DNA of 64,000 nt, taken from positions 3,756,001 through 3,820,000 of the forward strand of contig NZ_CP125640.1 in the NCBI RefSeq assembly GCF_030053155.1, read 5' to 3'. The notes under the pieces were generated by a model. It saw nothing but the letters and a program-made list of their open reading frames with translations, made no database searches and was not told where the DNA came from. A program made the translations under genes and the position numbers. The DNA comes from Rhizobium sp. BT03 (lineage in GTDB: Bacteria > Pseudomonadota > Alphaproteobacteria > Rhizobiales > Rhizobiaceae). Below, piece by piece: positions 36,411-45,965 of this stretch; position 1 is the stretch's first letter; each line of letters opens with the position of its first letter.

Positions 36411-37565
36411 TCAGTCGGCCGAAAGCGCCGTCAGGATCTGATAGGCCGCGGCGACGCGATCCTCGTTGGGATAGTTCTTATTGGCCAGGATGACGATGCC
36501 GAGCCGCTGTTTCGGGATGAAGGCGACATAGGCGCCGAAGCCGTTGGTCGAGCCGGTCTTGTTGATCCAGACATCGTCGCGCGGCTGCATCGGCGGCCGC
36601 AGTTCCGAGACCGGCATGGTCTTCAGCATCGCCGGCGAATTGCCCTCCAGCAAATCGTTCAAGGCGGCGGGATAGGCATATTGCTCCCAGATGAGATCCT
36701 GGGTCATCGCCCCTGCTTTGAAATATCCGATATGGGTGTCGGCGATGGCCCGCTGCAGTTTTTCGCCGAGCTTGACCGTGCCCATATTGGCGCCGACGAA
36801 ACGGATCAAATCGCCTGCGGTGGATTTGACGCCATAGGCTTCGGCCGAAAGCATGGCCGGCGTCATCCGGGCCGGCTCGCCGCCGCGCTTATACCCTTGC
36901 GCATAGTCGGCCTGCCGCGCTTTCGGCACATCGATATAGGTGTTTTTCAAGCCCAGCGCGGCAAACAGCCTGCCTTCCATCAAACCGGCAAAATCCCCGT
37001 GCATGGCTTTCGCGACGATACGGCCGAGCATGCCGATGCTGGGATTGGCGTAACTTCTCTGCGTCCCCGCCGCATAGGAAGGCTGCCAGGCCTCGAAATA
37101 GCCGAGCAGCTGTTTTTCTGTCTTGACCTCGTCGGGAAGCTGCAGCGGAAATCCGCCTGCCGTATGGGTGGCCAGATTCATCAGGGCGACATCGCCGAAC
37201 GGCTTTCCCGCCATTCCCGGCAGATATTTGCCGACCTTGTGCGACAGCGAGAGCTGTCCGCTCGTTTGCGCATAGGATGCCAGCGTCACCGTAAAGGTCT
37301 TGCTGATCGATCCGAGTTCGAACAGCGTGGTCGGCGCCACCGGCTTGCCGGTGTCCTTGGATTCGACGCCATAAGTGAAGATGTGGTCCCGGCCGTCGGC
37401 GCTGATGGCGACCGCAATGCCGGGGATGGCGTATTTCGCCATGATCGGCTCGATCGCGGCATCCGCGATCGCCTTCACCGCCGTTTCGTCGGCGGCAAAA
37501 GCGCTTGTGGAGGCGCAGGCCGAAAGCAAAACGGCCGATAAAATTCTTATCCCAATACTGTTCAT
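36411..37565 (-). CDS. ampC: Class C beta-lactamase (AmpC)
   Basis: The 384-aa product has a signal peptide (IRILSAVLLSACASTSAFA), then the class C motifs: SISK with the catalytic serine, SYANPS (Y-x-N) and KTG in INKTGSTNGFG. Length is normal for AmpC. It is periplasmic and hydrolyses cephalosporins and related beta-lactams. GGAGG lies nine bases before ATG 37565; two ATGs just upstream are too near that site. It is divergent from an AmpR-type regulator. Confidence 0.85.
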   Translation of the reverse strand: MNSIGIRILSAVLLSACASTSAFAADETAVKAIADAAIEPIMAKYAIPGIAVAISADGRDHIFTYGVESKDTGKPVAPTTLFELGSISKTFTVTLASYAQTSGQLSLSHKVGKYLPGMAGKPFGDVALMNLATHTAGGFPLQLPDEVKTEKQLLGYFEAWQPSYAAGTQRSYANPSIGMLGRIVAKAMHGDFAGLMEGRLFAALGLKNTYIDVPKARQADYAQGYKRGGEPARMTPAMLSAEAYGVKSTAGDLIRFVGANMGTVKLGEKLQRAIADTHIGYFKAGAMTQDLIWEQYAYPAALNDLLEGNSPAMLKTMPVSELRPPMQPRDDVWINKTGSTNGFGAYVAFIPKQRLGIVILANKNYPNEDRVAAAYQILTALSAD

Positions 37566-37752
37566 AACCATCATCCTCCAAATCCACGGGGCAGCCAAAC
37601 CAGCGCAAAGCGCATGGGGAGGAGGTTTATCGGCGCTGTTTTGCAATCACAAATGATGATATCTCGCAGCAGCCACAAGAAAATCTAATGCCTGTCATCT
37701 CGAAGTGCGCGGCGGTTCCGGAGAACGACATGCATCAAAACAAAGGGCTCGG
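37566..37752. promoter_or_regulatory. ampC-ampR divergent promoter region
   Basis: This 187-base spacer between divergent genes should contain the AmpR site by analogy with other ampC-ampR pairs. I could not fix a single T-N11-A site. It also carries half of a mosaic repeat (37712-37746). Confidence 0.45.
37712..37746. repeat. Partial mosaic palindromic repeat
   Basis: GGTTCCGGAGAACGACATGC and then ATCAAAACAAAGGG resemble the right half of the element at 25178-25235. It lies just before the ampR start. Confidence 0.35.
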
Positions 37753-38622
37753 ATGGTTCGGCAATTTCTCCCCTTGAACGGCCTGCGCGCCTTCGAAGCC
37801 TCGGCACGGCATCTGAGCTTCACCCGTGCCGCGATCGAGCTCTGCGTCACCCAGGCGGCGGTCAGCCAGCAGGTCAAAGGCCTGGAGACGCGATTGGGCG
37901 TGGCGCTGTTCCAGCGTCTTCCCCGCGGCTTGAAAATCACCGCCGAAGGCGAAGCGCTGCTGCCGACGGTGACGGCCTCCTTCGACCAGATGGCGACGAC
38001 GCTGGACAGGATCGAAGCCGGGCAGGTGCGGGAACTGCTGTTCCTCGGTGTGGTCGGGACATTCGCCGTCGGCTGGCTGTTGCCGAGGCTTGCGGATTTC
38101 CAGCGCCGGCATCCCTTTATCGATCTGCGCATCTCGACCAACAACAACCGCGTCGATCCGGCCGCCGAAGGGCTGGATTTCGCCATCCGCTTCGGCAGCG
38201 GCTCGTGGCACGGCACCGAGGCGCAACGCCTGTTCGAAGCGCCGCTCTCGGTCCTCTGCATCCCCAAGCTGGCGGAGCATCTGCAATCGCCTGAAGATCT
38301 TGCCGGGGCCACGCTGCTGCGCAGCTACCGGACGGATGAATGGAGCACCTGGTTTCAGGCGGCAGGCGTTGCCCCCACGGCGCAGCTCAATGGCGGCATC
38401 GTCTTCGATTCCTCCGTCGCCATGATGGAAGCCGCCCTCCTGGGGCTCGGCGTCGCACTGGCGCCGCCGTCGATGTTCACACGGCATCTGTCGTCAGGTG
38501 CGATCGTGCAGCCTTTTCCCACCGCCATTTCGCTCGGCAGCTACTGGCTGACGCGCCTGCAATCGCGGCCGGTCACGGCGGCGATGCAGGCGTTTTCGGA
38601 TTGGATCGGTGCGCAGGTCTGA
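37753..38622 (+). CDS. ampR: LysR-type regulator AmpR
   Basis: The 289-aa product begins MVRQFLPLNGLRAFEASARH, with AAIELCVTQAAVSQQVKGLE as the HTH, very like the AmpR subgroup. The effector domain follows (~92-285). AmpR binds muropeptides and induces the divergent ampC when cell-wall recycling is disturbed. ATG 37753 is set by family alignment; upstream codons fall within the repeat. Confidence 0.85.
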   Translation: MVRQFLPLNGLRAFEASARHLSFTRAAIELCVTQAAVSQQVKGLETRLGVALFQRLPRGLKITAEGEALLPTVTASFDQMATTLDRIEAGQVRELLFLGVVGTFAVGWLLPRLADFQRRHPFIDLRISTNNNRVDPAAEGLDFAIRFGSGSWHGTEAQRLFEAPLSVLCIPKLAEHLQSPEDLAGATLLRSYRTDEWSTWFQAAGVAPTAQLNGGIVFDSSVAMMEAALLGLGVALAPPSMFTRHLSSGAIVQPFPTAISLGSYWLTRLQSRPVTAAMQAFSDWIGAQV

Positions 38623-38639
38623 TGGCCGGAGCGCCGGCT

Positions 38640-38840
38640 GAGCGTATCGCGAGCTGCCCCTCATCCGCCTGCCGGCACCGAACGGGGTCGAGCCACGGGT
38701 CTCGACCCGTCCTTCGGACCCCCGCTTGCGGGGCGAAGGGGATATGCCGCGCCGCCTTCTTCAACCTCAACGCCGCGTTTGACACGTCCCCTCTCCCCGT
38801 TTTTACGGGGAGAGGGTTAGGGTGAGGGGCAGCCACAGGC
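38640..38840. repeat. Intergenic repeat with strong hairpin
   Basis: The sequence ends in CCCTCTCCCCG-TTTTTA-CGGGGAGAGGG (38789-38816), a terminator-like stem with an 11-bp arm. The part containing CTTGCGGGG...ATGCCGC resembles bases 63575-63606. It lies between convergent genes and probably ends both transcripts. Confidence 0.5.
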
Positions 38841-38878
38841 GCAAACCCGCAGCCATTGGCGCAAGCCGACACCCAGGA

Positions 38879-39868
38879 TCACTTCTGAATGCAGGTATCC
38901 ACCGTATCCTTGGTGCATTCGTCCAGCCCGGTAAACACCGGATCCTCGACCGCCTTCCCGGCGATCAGGTCCATCATCACCGAAGGCGCCTTGTAGCCCA
39001 TTTCGAACGGCCGTTGGCCGACCAGCGCGGTGACCAGGCCTTCCTTGGCGATCGCCACTTCGTCGCCGATCGTGTCGGCGGCGCCGATGACGAATTCGTT
39101 CTTGGCGATCTTGTCGGCCATCGGCTTGAACAGGTCGCGATAGGGCTGCGGGGCGCCGAACAGCGGCCAGCCGCCCATGATGCCGAAGGCATCGAGGTCG
39201 GCATTGGCGGCGAGGATATCGGTCATCGCCTGCACGCCCTTGGCGCCGTCGTCATTGGTGAAGACAGGGCAGCCGGCGACCTCCGTCCAGCCGCCTTCGC
39301 CCTTCAGCGCCGCCAGCCCCTTCTGGCCGCTCAGCGTATCGCGCATGCCCTGGGCGCGGCGCAGAATGTTGTCGGCGCCGGGATTGCCTTCGATGGTGCA
39401 GATCTTGCCGCCGTTCGGCTTGGCCTTCTTGATATATTCGCCGATCTTGGCGCCCATCAGATAGTTGTCGGTGCCGAGATAGGTCTTGCGCAGCGCCGCA
39501 TCGTCAGCGGCGAGATCGGCATCGAGCGTCATCACCGGAACGCTCGGATTGGCGGTCTTCAGCGTCTGGGCGATCAGCTTGGCGTTCGACGGCGAGATGG
39601 CGATGGCCGCGGTGTCGGCTTTCCCCAGCATATCCTGGACGATCTGCGCCTCGCCGGCTTCATCGGAGGTCGATGCCGGGCCGGTGTAGAAGCATTCATA
39701 TTCGGCGGATGCGTTTTCCTTGTTCCACTTCTGGCAACCCTGGTTGATCGCCTCGAAGAACGGGTTGTCGAGGCCTTTGACGACGATGACCAGCTGCTTC
39801 TTGGCGGCGAGCGCCTGTCCGGCCGTCAGCGCCAGGACTGCAGCTGTAAGCAATAATGCCTTCCTCAT
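38879..39868 (-). CDS. Periplasmic sugar-binding protein of an ABC transporter
   Basis: The 329-aa product has a signal peptide (MRKALLLTAAVLALTAGQALA) and a type-I periplasmic-binding fold: LVIVVKGLDNPFFEAINQG, then TAAIAISPSNAKLIAQT, VMTLDADLA and FGIMGGWPLFG. The family binds ribose, xylose, fructose or polyols; the ligand here is not clear. GGAGGAAG precedes the ATG. The ATPase and permease lie divergently 1.2 kb away, with an epimerase gene between, so the four genes probably form one transport and use locus. Confidence 0.8.
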   Translation of the reverse strand: MRKALLLTAAVLALTAGQALAAKKQLVIVVKGLDNPFFEAINQGCQKWNKENASAEYECFYTGPASTSDEAGEAQIVQDMLGKADTAAIAISPSNAKLIAQTLKTANPSVPVMTLDADLAADDAALRKTYLGTDNYLMGAKIGEYIKKAKPNGGKICTIEGNPGADNILRRAQGMRDTLSGQKGLAALKGEGGWTEVAGCPVFTNDDGAKGVQAMTDILAANADLDAFGIMGGWPLFGAPQPYRDLFKPMADKIAKNEFVIGAADTIGDEVAIAKEGLVTALVGQRPFEMGYKAPSVMMDLIAGKAVEDPVFTGLDECTKDTVDTCIQK

Positions 39869-39916
39869 AGCTTCCTCCCATTGAAAAAGACGAGCGCTTC
39901 TGCACCCGCCGCGTCA

Positions 39917-40897
39917 TCAACCTGGATACCAGACGACCCGAGGCTCCTCCTTCGAACGCTGGTAGTCCCAAGCCGAATTGATCAGCTTTTCCAGATCGTA
40001 GACCGGCTTCCAGTCCAAGAGATATCTGGCCTTGCTGTTGTCCATCCAGTTCGAGTGGAACTGGCTTGCGATGTCGACCGAGCCGAGCCCGCGCGTGCGG
40101 GCGAGGTGTGCTGCGACCTCGCCATAATCGACCGGCCGATCCATCGAGATGTTGAAAAGCTCCCCCTTGGCGCGCGGATTGTCGATTGCCGCCAGGATCG
40201 CCGAAACGAGGTCGTCGACATGGACGAAATTGCGCTTCAGCGGCCGCCCGTCGGCATCGTGCAGCAGCGGCACCGTGCCATCCCGCGCGTAACGCTCGGC
40301 ATCATCAGCCGGCACCAGCGTCTTCCAGTCCGGCCCGCCGAACACATCGTCGCCGAAGGACAGCGTGAACCTGAAATCGTCCTTCTCCATGATCCAGGGC
40401 GCCCTGAGGCAGCAGGTGTTGATGCCGTACTGGATGGCGAACTGCTCGAGCATCACCTCCTCCAGCACCTTGGAGAGCGCATAGCAGCCGGGATAGGCGC
40501 GATGCGGCGTCTTTTCGGTCACCGGCCCGTCATGGCGATAAAAGAAATGGCCGATGCCGGCATCGCCGCCGATCAGGATGAACTGCTTGGCCGTGGGGCT
40601 GGCGCGGAATGCCTCGAGCAGCCAGAACAGGCCCTTGACGGTGATATCCATCACATCTTCAGGGATTTCCTTGCAGGTGGCGAGATGCACGACATGGGTG
40701 ACGCCGTCCATTGCCGCTGCCACGACATTGCTGTCGGCGATCGAGCCCTTCACCACACTGATGCGGTCGGTCTCCTCGAGCACGCGATTATGGCAAAGCG
40801 CGCGAATGCGTGCTTTGGAAAATCGCGGCTCGTCAAGCAGCCCAGTAATGAAGCGCCGCCCGACCTTGCCCGTAGCCCCGGTGACAAGGATCAGCAT
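39917..40897 (-). CDS. NAD-dependent epimerase/dehydratase
   Basis: The 326-aa extended SDR begins MLILVTGATGKVGRRFITGL, with YALSKVLEE (Tyr/Lys) and KRNFVHVDDLVSAILAA. GGAGAGAGG precedes ATG 40897. It sits between the binding-protein gene and the divergent ATPase, and so probably acts on the imported sugar. The exact reaction is unknown. Confidence 0.75.
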   Translation of the reverse strand: MLILVTGATGKVGRRFITGLLDEPRFSKARIRALCHNRVLEETDRISVVKGSIADSNVVAAAMDGVTHVVHLATCKEIPEDVMDITVKGLFWLLEAFRASPTAKQFILIGGDAGIGHFFYRHDGPVTEKTPHRAYPGCYALSKVLEEVMLEQFAIQYGINTCCLRAPWIMEKDDFRFTLSFGDDVFGGPDWKTLVPADDAERYARDGTVPLLHDADGRPLKRNFVHVDDLVSAILAAIDNPRAKGELFNISMDRPVDYGEVAAHLARTRGLGSVDIASQFHSNWMDNSKARYLLDWKPVYDLEKLINSAWDYQRSKEEPRVVWYPG

Positions 40898-41000
40898 ACC
40901 TCTCTCCCCAGTAACAGCTAATATGCCCGCGTTTCCGGCGTCAATCTGTATTTGTCGTACAAAATAGATTTTTGTGATGAGGGGCTGATTTAGCGGACAT

Positions 41001-41891
41001 TTGATTGACGATTCCTGGCGCTTTTGCATTAATGCTCACAATCGCTTTTCCGGGAGGAGATCGGCCGAGCGAGATCGCAGGCGACTGATTGGCAACCGGG
41101 TAACCGGCGGCGAAAGCAGGCCTGCAGGTTCCGGGGAGGGTAGTCGGCTGGTCGCGGTTCTCGAACTCACCAATATCTCAAAACATTTCGGCGCCATCCA
41201 GGCGGTCAACGACGTGTCGTTTACGCTCGAAGCCGGCCAGGTCGTCGGCCTGATGGGCGATAACGGCGCCGGCAAAAGCACGCTGGTCAAGATGATCGCC
41301 GGCAACTTCCGGCCGAGCGAAGGCACGATGCGGCTGGAGGGCAAGGAGATCGTCATGCACCGCCCGGTCGAGGCGCGCCAGCACGGCATCGAGATCGTCC
41401 ACCAGGATCTGGCGCTCTGCAACAATCTGACGGCGGCGGCGAACGTCTTCCTCGGGCGGGAACTGCGCCGCGGCATCGGCCCGTTCCGCATCCTCGATTA
41501 CAAGACGATGTACCGGCGCGCTGGCGAGATCTTCAAGGAACTGAAATCGGAAACCCGCCCGCGCGATCTCGTCAAGCAGATGTCGGGCGGCCAGCGGCAG
41601 GCGGTGGCGATCGGGCGCACCATGCTGTCGGAAGCCAAGATCGTGCTGATGGACGAGCCGACGGCGGCCATTTCGGTTCGCCAGGTGGCCGAAGTCCTCA
41701 ACCTGATCCGCGAGCTGCGCGACCGCGGCATCGCGGTCGTGCTGATCAGTCATCGCATGCCCGATGTTTTCACCGTCGCCGACCGGGTGATCGTCATGCG
41801 CCGCGGCCGCAAGGTCGCCGACAAGGCGATCGCGGCGAGTTCGCCCGAGGAAGTCACGGGACTGATAACAGGGGCCATCGAACAGGTCTGA
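41001..41891 (+). CDS. Sugar ABC transporter ATPase (single-domain, FrcA-like)
   Basis: The family core starts at about 41154 (VLELTNISKHFGAIQAV), with Walker [15 protein letters not shown], signature MSGGQRQAVAIGRTML, Walker B VLMDEPTAA and the switch VLISHRM. At about 247 core residues it has one ATPase domain, unlike the two-domain RbsA/MglA type. The start is puzzling. No ATG, GTG or TTG lies near the core; CTG 41148 has GGGGAGG about nine bases before it, while TTG 41001 would add 49 atypical residues. A permease gene follows after 69 bases. Confidence 0.75.
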   Translation: MIDDSWRFCINAHNRFSGRRSAERDRRRLIGNRVTGGESRPAGSGEGSRLVAVLELTNISKHFGAIQAVNDVSFTLEAGQVVGLMGDNGAGKSTLVKMIAGNFRPSEGTMRLEGKEIVMHRPVEARQHGIEIVHQDLALCNNLTAAANVFLGRELRRGIGPFRILDYKTMYRRAGEIFKELKSETRPRDLVKQMSGGQRQAVAIGRTMLSEAKIVLMDEPTAAISVRQVAEVLNLIRELRDRGIAVVLISHRMPDVFTVADRVIVMRRGRKVADKAIAASSPEEVTGLITGAIEQV

Positions 41892-41960
41892 GCGGCAGTG
41901 CTTAGTCCTGCGGAAGAAACACCGCTGACGGAAATGCCCCATCTGGAGTGAGAGGTCGAA

Positions 41961-42959
41961 ATGGCAGTGACACTGGACCAGACGATTGCACAGAAGCAGC
42001 GCAGCCGGCTTGCGGAGTTTGTCGGCGGTCAGACATTCTGGGTGCTGATCGCCGTGCTTCTCGCCTGCCTCTTCCTGTCCTTCGCCACCGATTCCTTCGC
42101 GACGTCGAAGAACCTCTACAACATCACCCGCAACGTCACCTTCGTCGCCATCATCGCGCTCGGCATGACGCTCGTCATCATCACCGGCGGCATCGACCTG
42201 TCGGTGGGATCGGTGCTCTGCCTCTGCAGCATGGTGCTGGCGGTCACCATGAATGCCGGCTATTCCATCGAGGTCGGCATCACCGCGGCGATCGTCACGG
42301 CGCTGGTGATCGGCGCCTTCAACGGCGTGCTGATCGCCTATCTCAATTTCCCGCCCTTCGTGGTGACGCTCGGCATGCTGTCGATTGCGCGGAGCCTGGC
42401 GATGGTCGCCTCCAACAACACCGTCGTTTTCCAGTTCGGCCCCGACCACGACAAGCTGCTCGCGCTCGGCGGCGGCGCTTGGTTTTTCGGCATCGCCAAC
42501 CCGGTGCTCTACATGGTCATCCTGGCGCTCATCACCGGCTTCGTGCTGCGCTGGACGCGCTTCGGCCGCTATGTCTTCGCCATCGGCGGCAATGAACATG
42601 CCGCCACCCTGACCGGCGTTCCGGTGCGCAGCATCAAGGTTGCCGTCTACATGATCTCGGCGCTCTCGGCGGGTATCGCCGGCATCGTCCAGACCGGCTG
42701 GCTCGGCGCCGTCACCACCAATATCGGTGCCGGCATGGAACTGCAGGTCATCGCCGCCGCCGTCATCGGCGGCGCCAACCTCGCCGGCGGCGTCGGCACC
42801 GCCTTCGGCGCCCTGGTCGGCGCGGCGCTGATCGAAGTGATCCGCAACAGCCTCGGCCTGCTCGGCATCAACGCCTTCTGGCAGGGCACCTTTATCGGCG
42901 GGGCGATCGTGCTGGCGGTGCTGTTCGATCGGATCCGCAATCTGCGGCAGAGCGAGTAG
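41961..42959 (+). CDS. Sugar ABC transporter permease (RbsC/FrcC family)
   Basis: The 332-aa product has 8-10 hydrophobic segments and the family motifs FVAIIALGMTLVIITGGIDLS and [37 protein letters not shown] near the end also fits. GAGAGG lies before the ATG. With the ATPase just upstream it forms the inner-membrane part of the importer; the binding protein is encoded divergently. Confidence 0.85.
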   Translation: MAVTLDQTIAQKQRSRLAEFVGGQTFWVLIAVLLACLFLSFATDSFATSKNLYNITRNVTFVAIIALGMTLVIITGGIDLSVGSVLCLCSMVLAVTMNAGYSIEVGITAAIVTALVIGAFNGVLIAYLNFPPFVVTLGMLSIARSLAMVASNNTVVFQFGPDHDKLLALGGGAWFFGIANPVLYMVILALITGFVLRWTRFGRYVFAIGGNEHAATLTGVPVRSIKVAVYMISALSAGIAGIVQTGWLGAVTTNIGAGMELQVIAAAVIGGANLAGGVGTAFGALVGAALIEVIRNSLGLLGINAFWQGTFIGGAIVLAVLFDRIRNLRQSE

Positions 42960-43025
42960 GGTTGGGCCGGGCGGCCTGCAGCACATCCGGTCGCAGCGTT
43001 CGTCGAACAAACTCCGGCCATGCCC

Positions 43026-43349
43026 TCAGGGGCGCCCATCCTCATAGCCATCCAACTCGGGGCATCCCCTGATGTTGCCGAAGCCGATCTCCCGCCGGTC
43101 GCCCGATTGATCCAAACCTCTGAGCACGATGACATTGTCATCCTGCTGTATGATCTCGCTGCGATAGATGCCGGCCCGAAGCGCCCGGTTTCTTGCCTGG
43201 CTTATATTGCATTGCCCGGGCGGTGGAGTGACGTGCCAGTATCTCGTGCCTTGCCCATCCGACTGCCCTCCGCCAGAGGCGGCGAATCCCGGCACGCCGG
43301 AGAGCAGGATGGCACACGACACTATCGCGCTGCCCAGAACCAGTTTCAT
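43026..43349 (-). CDS. Small exported protein, unknown function
   Basis: The 107-aa product has a signal peptide (MKLVLGSAIVSCAILLSGVP, then GFAA) and a mature part with two cysteines (GQCNISQARNRALRAG and IRGCPELDG) and a QQDDNVIVLRGLDQSGD strand pair. GGAGG lies before the ATG. No family recognised. It converges with the permease gene. Confidence 0.55.
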   Translation of the reverse strand: MKLVLGSAIVSCAILLSGVPGFAASGGGQSDGQGTRYWHVTPPPGQCNISQARNRALRAGIYRSEIIQQDDNVIVLRGLDQSGDRREIGFGNIRGCPELDGYEDGRP

Positions 43350-43576
43350 GTATCCTCCGTCAGCCGTCGGCGTCTCAGGGCTCGTCGCCACTCTGCTTTC
43401 CCGGTTGCAATGGATAGACGGGTTTGCCCTGGCGTCACGACAGTAGATCATTCGGGCTAATACGGTGCTAACGTGGTGGGCAGCAGCGCCGGCGCCGGTG
43501 CACCAAGCCGGTCTTGAAGATCAACCCCAGATAGCTATGGTGCGTCGTATAGTCACGACAATTTAAGGTCTATCGA

Positions 43577-44110
43577 ATGCTGCGCAGCGTCATTTCACTC
43601 TTCTCAATACTTGCGCTATCCATTCTGGCCATTCCCGCCGAACCCGCCCTGGCCACCGACAATCCAAACATCCAGAGGATCGCGCCCAATGATCCGGGGA
43701 TGGCCAAAGCCCATGAGAAATCCATGAGGGAGTTGGACGGCTTCCTCGAGAAACTTCGAAATCCACCGGCCGGAACCGAAAATTACAGCATAAAACTGGG
43801 TTTCACAGACAAGGCCAAAGGCGTGGCGCTGACCACTGACCAGATGGCGCCGAATGTGGAGTTCATGTGGGTCTACCAGATCGAGGCATCGGGTGACCAT
43901 TTCACTGCTCTTCTCAGCGATACGCCTGAGTACATCCACAACATCAAGCCCGATGATCGCGTCGAGTTCGAGAAGTCGGATATCTTCGACTGGATGTATA
44001 CCGAGAATGGGAAAGTGAAGGGAAACTACACCGCTTGCCCGCTGCTGTTAGCAGGTCCGAAAGAGCAGTTGGAGCAATATCGCGAAATCTACGGCATCGT
44101 CTGCGACTGA
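43577..44110 (+). CDS. Exported DUF2314-type protein (YegJ-like)
   Basis: The 177-aa product has a signal peptide (LFSILALSILAIPAEPALA), then KLGFTDKAKGVALTTDQMAP, FMWVYQIEASGDHFTALLSD, DDRVEFEKSDIFDWMYTENG and KVKGNYT. These match the DUF2314 domain by pattern. The function of that family is unknown. The gene stands alone and converges with the M15 peptidase gene 39 bases on. Confidence 0.65.
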   Translation: MLRSVISLFSILALSILAIPAEPALATDNPNIQRIAPNDPGMAKAHEKSMRELDGFLEKLRNPPAGTENYSIKLGFTDKAKGVALTTDQMAPNVEFMWVYQIEASGDHFTALLSDTPEYIHNIKPDDRVEFEKSDIFDWMYTENGKVKGNYTACPLLLAGPKEQLEQYREIYGIVCD

Positions 44111-44148
44111 CGGCAAGGTCGCTCCCATGCTCCCCATGATGATTGCGG

Positions 44149-45531
44149 TCAGCCCTCCGGTGCCGATGTAAACCGGCCGGCGTCGAACGGGCCTCTGACG
44201 GCAACCGGGCCGCTGGCAGCGACCGGGATGACATCCTCACCCGACGTCGCCACATTCGCCTCACGATGAACCGCGCGCGGGGAGACACGAGGCGCGCTCA
44301 ATCCCATCGCCTCGCCGGAAGAGTGCAGCGCCCATTTCATCAGTGCCGCTTGGGATGTCGATCCGAGGAAATTTGCTTCTTCCCAGGAAGCGGTCATCGG
44401 CAGCGAGGCGATCATATCCGCGCCCTGCCTGGGGGCGTCCGTCGCAGCAATGCGGGGATGGAAGCGGGCGTGAACAGGCAATGCCGAAGCCGGTCTCTCC
44501 GGAAGTGCTGAGATCGGGCCGATCGACGCCGTCTCCAGTTCGTCGTCCACATCGGCGCCGTGCTCAAGGGCGGCCGGCCGCATCGCCGGTATCGGAATCG
44601 GCAAGGATGGAAGATCCGGAGCGGAGCCTTTGTCATCCCGCTCGGCCGCGCCGGTCTGCAGCGCGAGCGCATTCAAGGCTCGGCTTTTCGGCGTCGGCAG
44701 AAGCGCCGTCACGAGGTTGCCGTCCGTGGTGCCGCGGCTCGACCTGGTCGAGACCACCACCTCTTCGTCTTCTCCAGCCGTGCCGGCAATCTGGATCGAG
44801 GTGGGGCCGACGCGTTTCTTGTAATTCGCAACCGCCTGATTGTATCCCGGCAGCGGCCGGCCATCGGCCGGGAGATGCATCGTCTGCCCATTCGGGAATA
44901 TGCGCGCGAGTTCCTGCCGCGACATGCGCGGCCAGGCCCTGACATTGCCGACGTCGAGATGCACGAAGGGCGATCCCGAGGTCGGATAATATCCGACACC
45001 GCCGACCTGCATCTGCATGGCAAGCGCCCGCAGCGTCGCAAGCTTCACGCCGGGAACGTAGAAATCCATCGCCTTTCCCAGCATGTGCTGGCTCTTCTTG
45101 GCGACACCGGTGCTGCGCGAGCGGTTGCGGAGCATGTTGTTGGTGGTGGGGGAGCGATAGGCGGAAACAACGTGGATGTAATCCTTGCCGCCGCTGCGCT
45201 TGTACACCTCCCAGACCAGGTCGAGCAGCCGGGGATCCATCCGGGTCGGCTCGTTCCTCCGCCAGTCGCGCAGAAACCGATTGATCTGGGCAAGGCCCTT
45301 GGCATCGAACTTTCCGTCGCGCTTATAGGTAATCGTCGCCTTCTCGCCCGTATGGGTAAAGAACAGCTTCAGGGCGCGATCCTCAGCCGAGGCAAATGAT
45401 GCGGAACCGACAAGCGCCGGCAGCGCAAACAGAGCCGGCAGAATGGTCTGCGCTGCGAAGCGCTCCGCACGCGACAGGAGCGTGGCAATTCCGCCCGACA
45501 AACCTTGCAGTGAATACTTCAACGCCAACAA
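44149..45531 (-). CDS. DUF882/M15-type cell-wall peptidase-like protein
   Basis: The product is 460 aa. A signal or anchor region (~25-48) is followed by the DUF882 domain (~55-215): LKLFFTHTGEKATITYKRDG, VVSAYRSPTTNNMLR, the metal/active-site sequence KKSQHMLGKAMDFYVPG, and SPFVHLDVG. The pattern His...Asp...His matches M15/VanY-like peptidases that cut peptidoglycan peptides. The remaining ~240 residues are low-complexity Ala/Pro/Ser-rich. The start is TTG; a second TTG follows directly, and no ATG is available. Confidence 0.7.
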   Translation of the reverse strand: MLALKYSLQGLSGGIATLLSRAERFAAQTILPALFALPALVGSASFASAEDRALKLFFTHTGEKATITYKRDGKFDAKGLAQINRFLRDWRRNEPTRMDPRLLDLVWEVYKRSGGKDYIHVVSAYRSPTTNNMLRNRSRSTGVAKKSQHMLGKAMDFYVPGVKLATLRALAMQMQVGGVGYYPTSGSPFVHLDVGNVRAWPRMSRQELARIFPNGQTMHLPADGRPLPGYNQAVANYKKRVGPTSIQIAGTAGEDEEVVVSTRSSRGTTDGNLVTALLPTPKSRALNALALQTGAAERDDKGSAPDLPSLPIPIPAMRPAALEHGADVDDELETASIGPISALPERPASALPVHARFHPRIAATDAPRQGADMIASLPMTASWEEANFLGSTSQAALMKWALHSSGEAMGLSAPRVSPRAVHREANVATSGEDVIPVAASGPVAVRGPFDAGRFTSAPEG

Positions 45532-45965
45532 TCCTGTCTAACACCGAACACTCGACGACGGGCGGGAACTCCGCATCCATCAGGATTAGTAAAGCCAGCT
45601 TATGGTCAATAAATTGCTAACGGGCGGATGCGGAAGCGTGCTGAGGATGCGGGTCACTTTAGGAGCAATCGCGGCCTGCGCAGCGGGGCAGGGGGAGCCG
45701 CGTGGATTATGGAGGGCTGCGCAATGATGGCGTTCGCCGCCTGGTGTTTGGCATCTCCCACCCGTGCGCTCCATGGTAGCACTGGCGCTTTGATCGGCCT
45801 TGTGTTGTGCTGGATTTATTAGATCTCATCGAGAAAATCGTGCCGCTAGAGTTTGCAAGGCCGAATATGCCTTGGGGACAACCGTAAGTCGGCGTTTTGC
45901 CGGGATTGACAAGAATTGCCGTCAAGAAGAATGCTCGTGGAAGCACGAGTCTCTGGAGACCTTCT
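45532..45965. other. Intergenic region at the edge of the accessory segment
   Basis: No supported gene. A 33-codon frame at 45724-45822 (MAFAAWCLASPTRALHG...) has GGAGGG seven bases upstream of its first ATG and a hydrophobic C-terminus. It could be a very small membrane peptide, but nothing else supports it. Confidence 0.35.

Noticed and set aside
45721..45822. 33-codon membrane peptide
   Set aside because: A ribosome site and hydrophobic end alone are not enough; kept as a remark in the intergenic entry.
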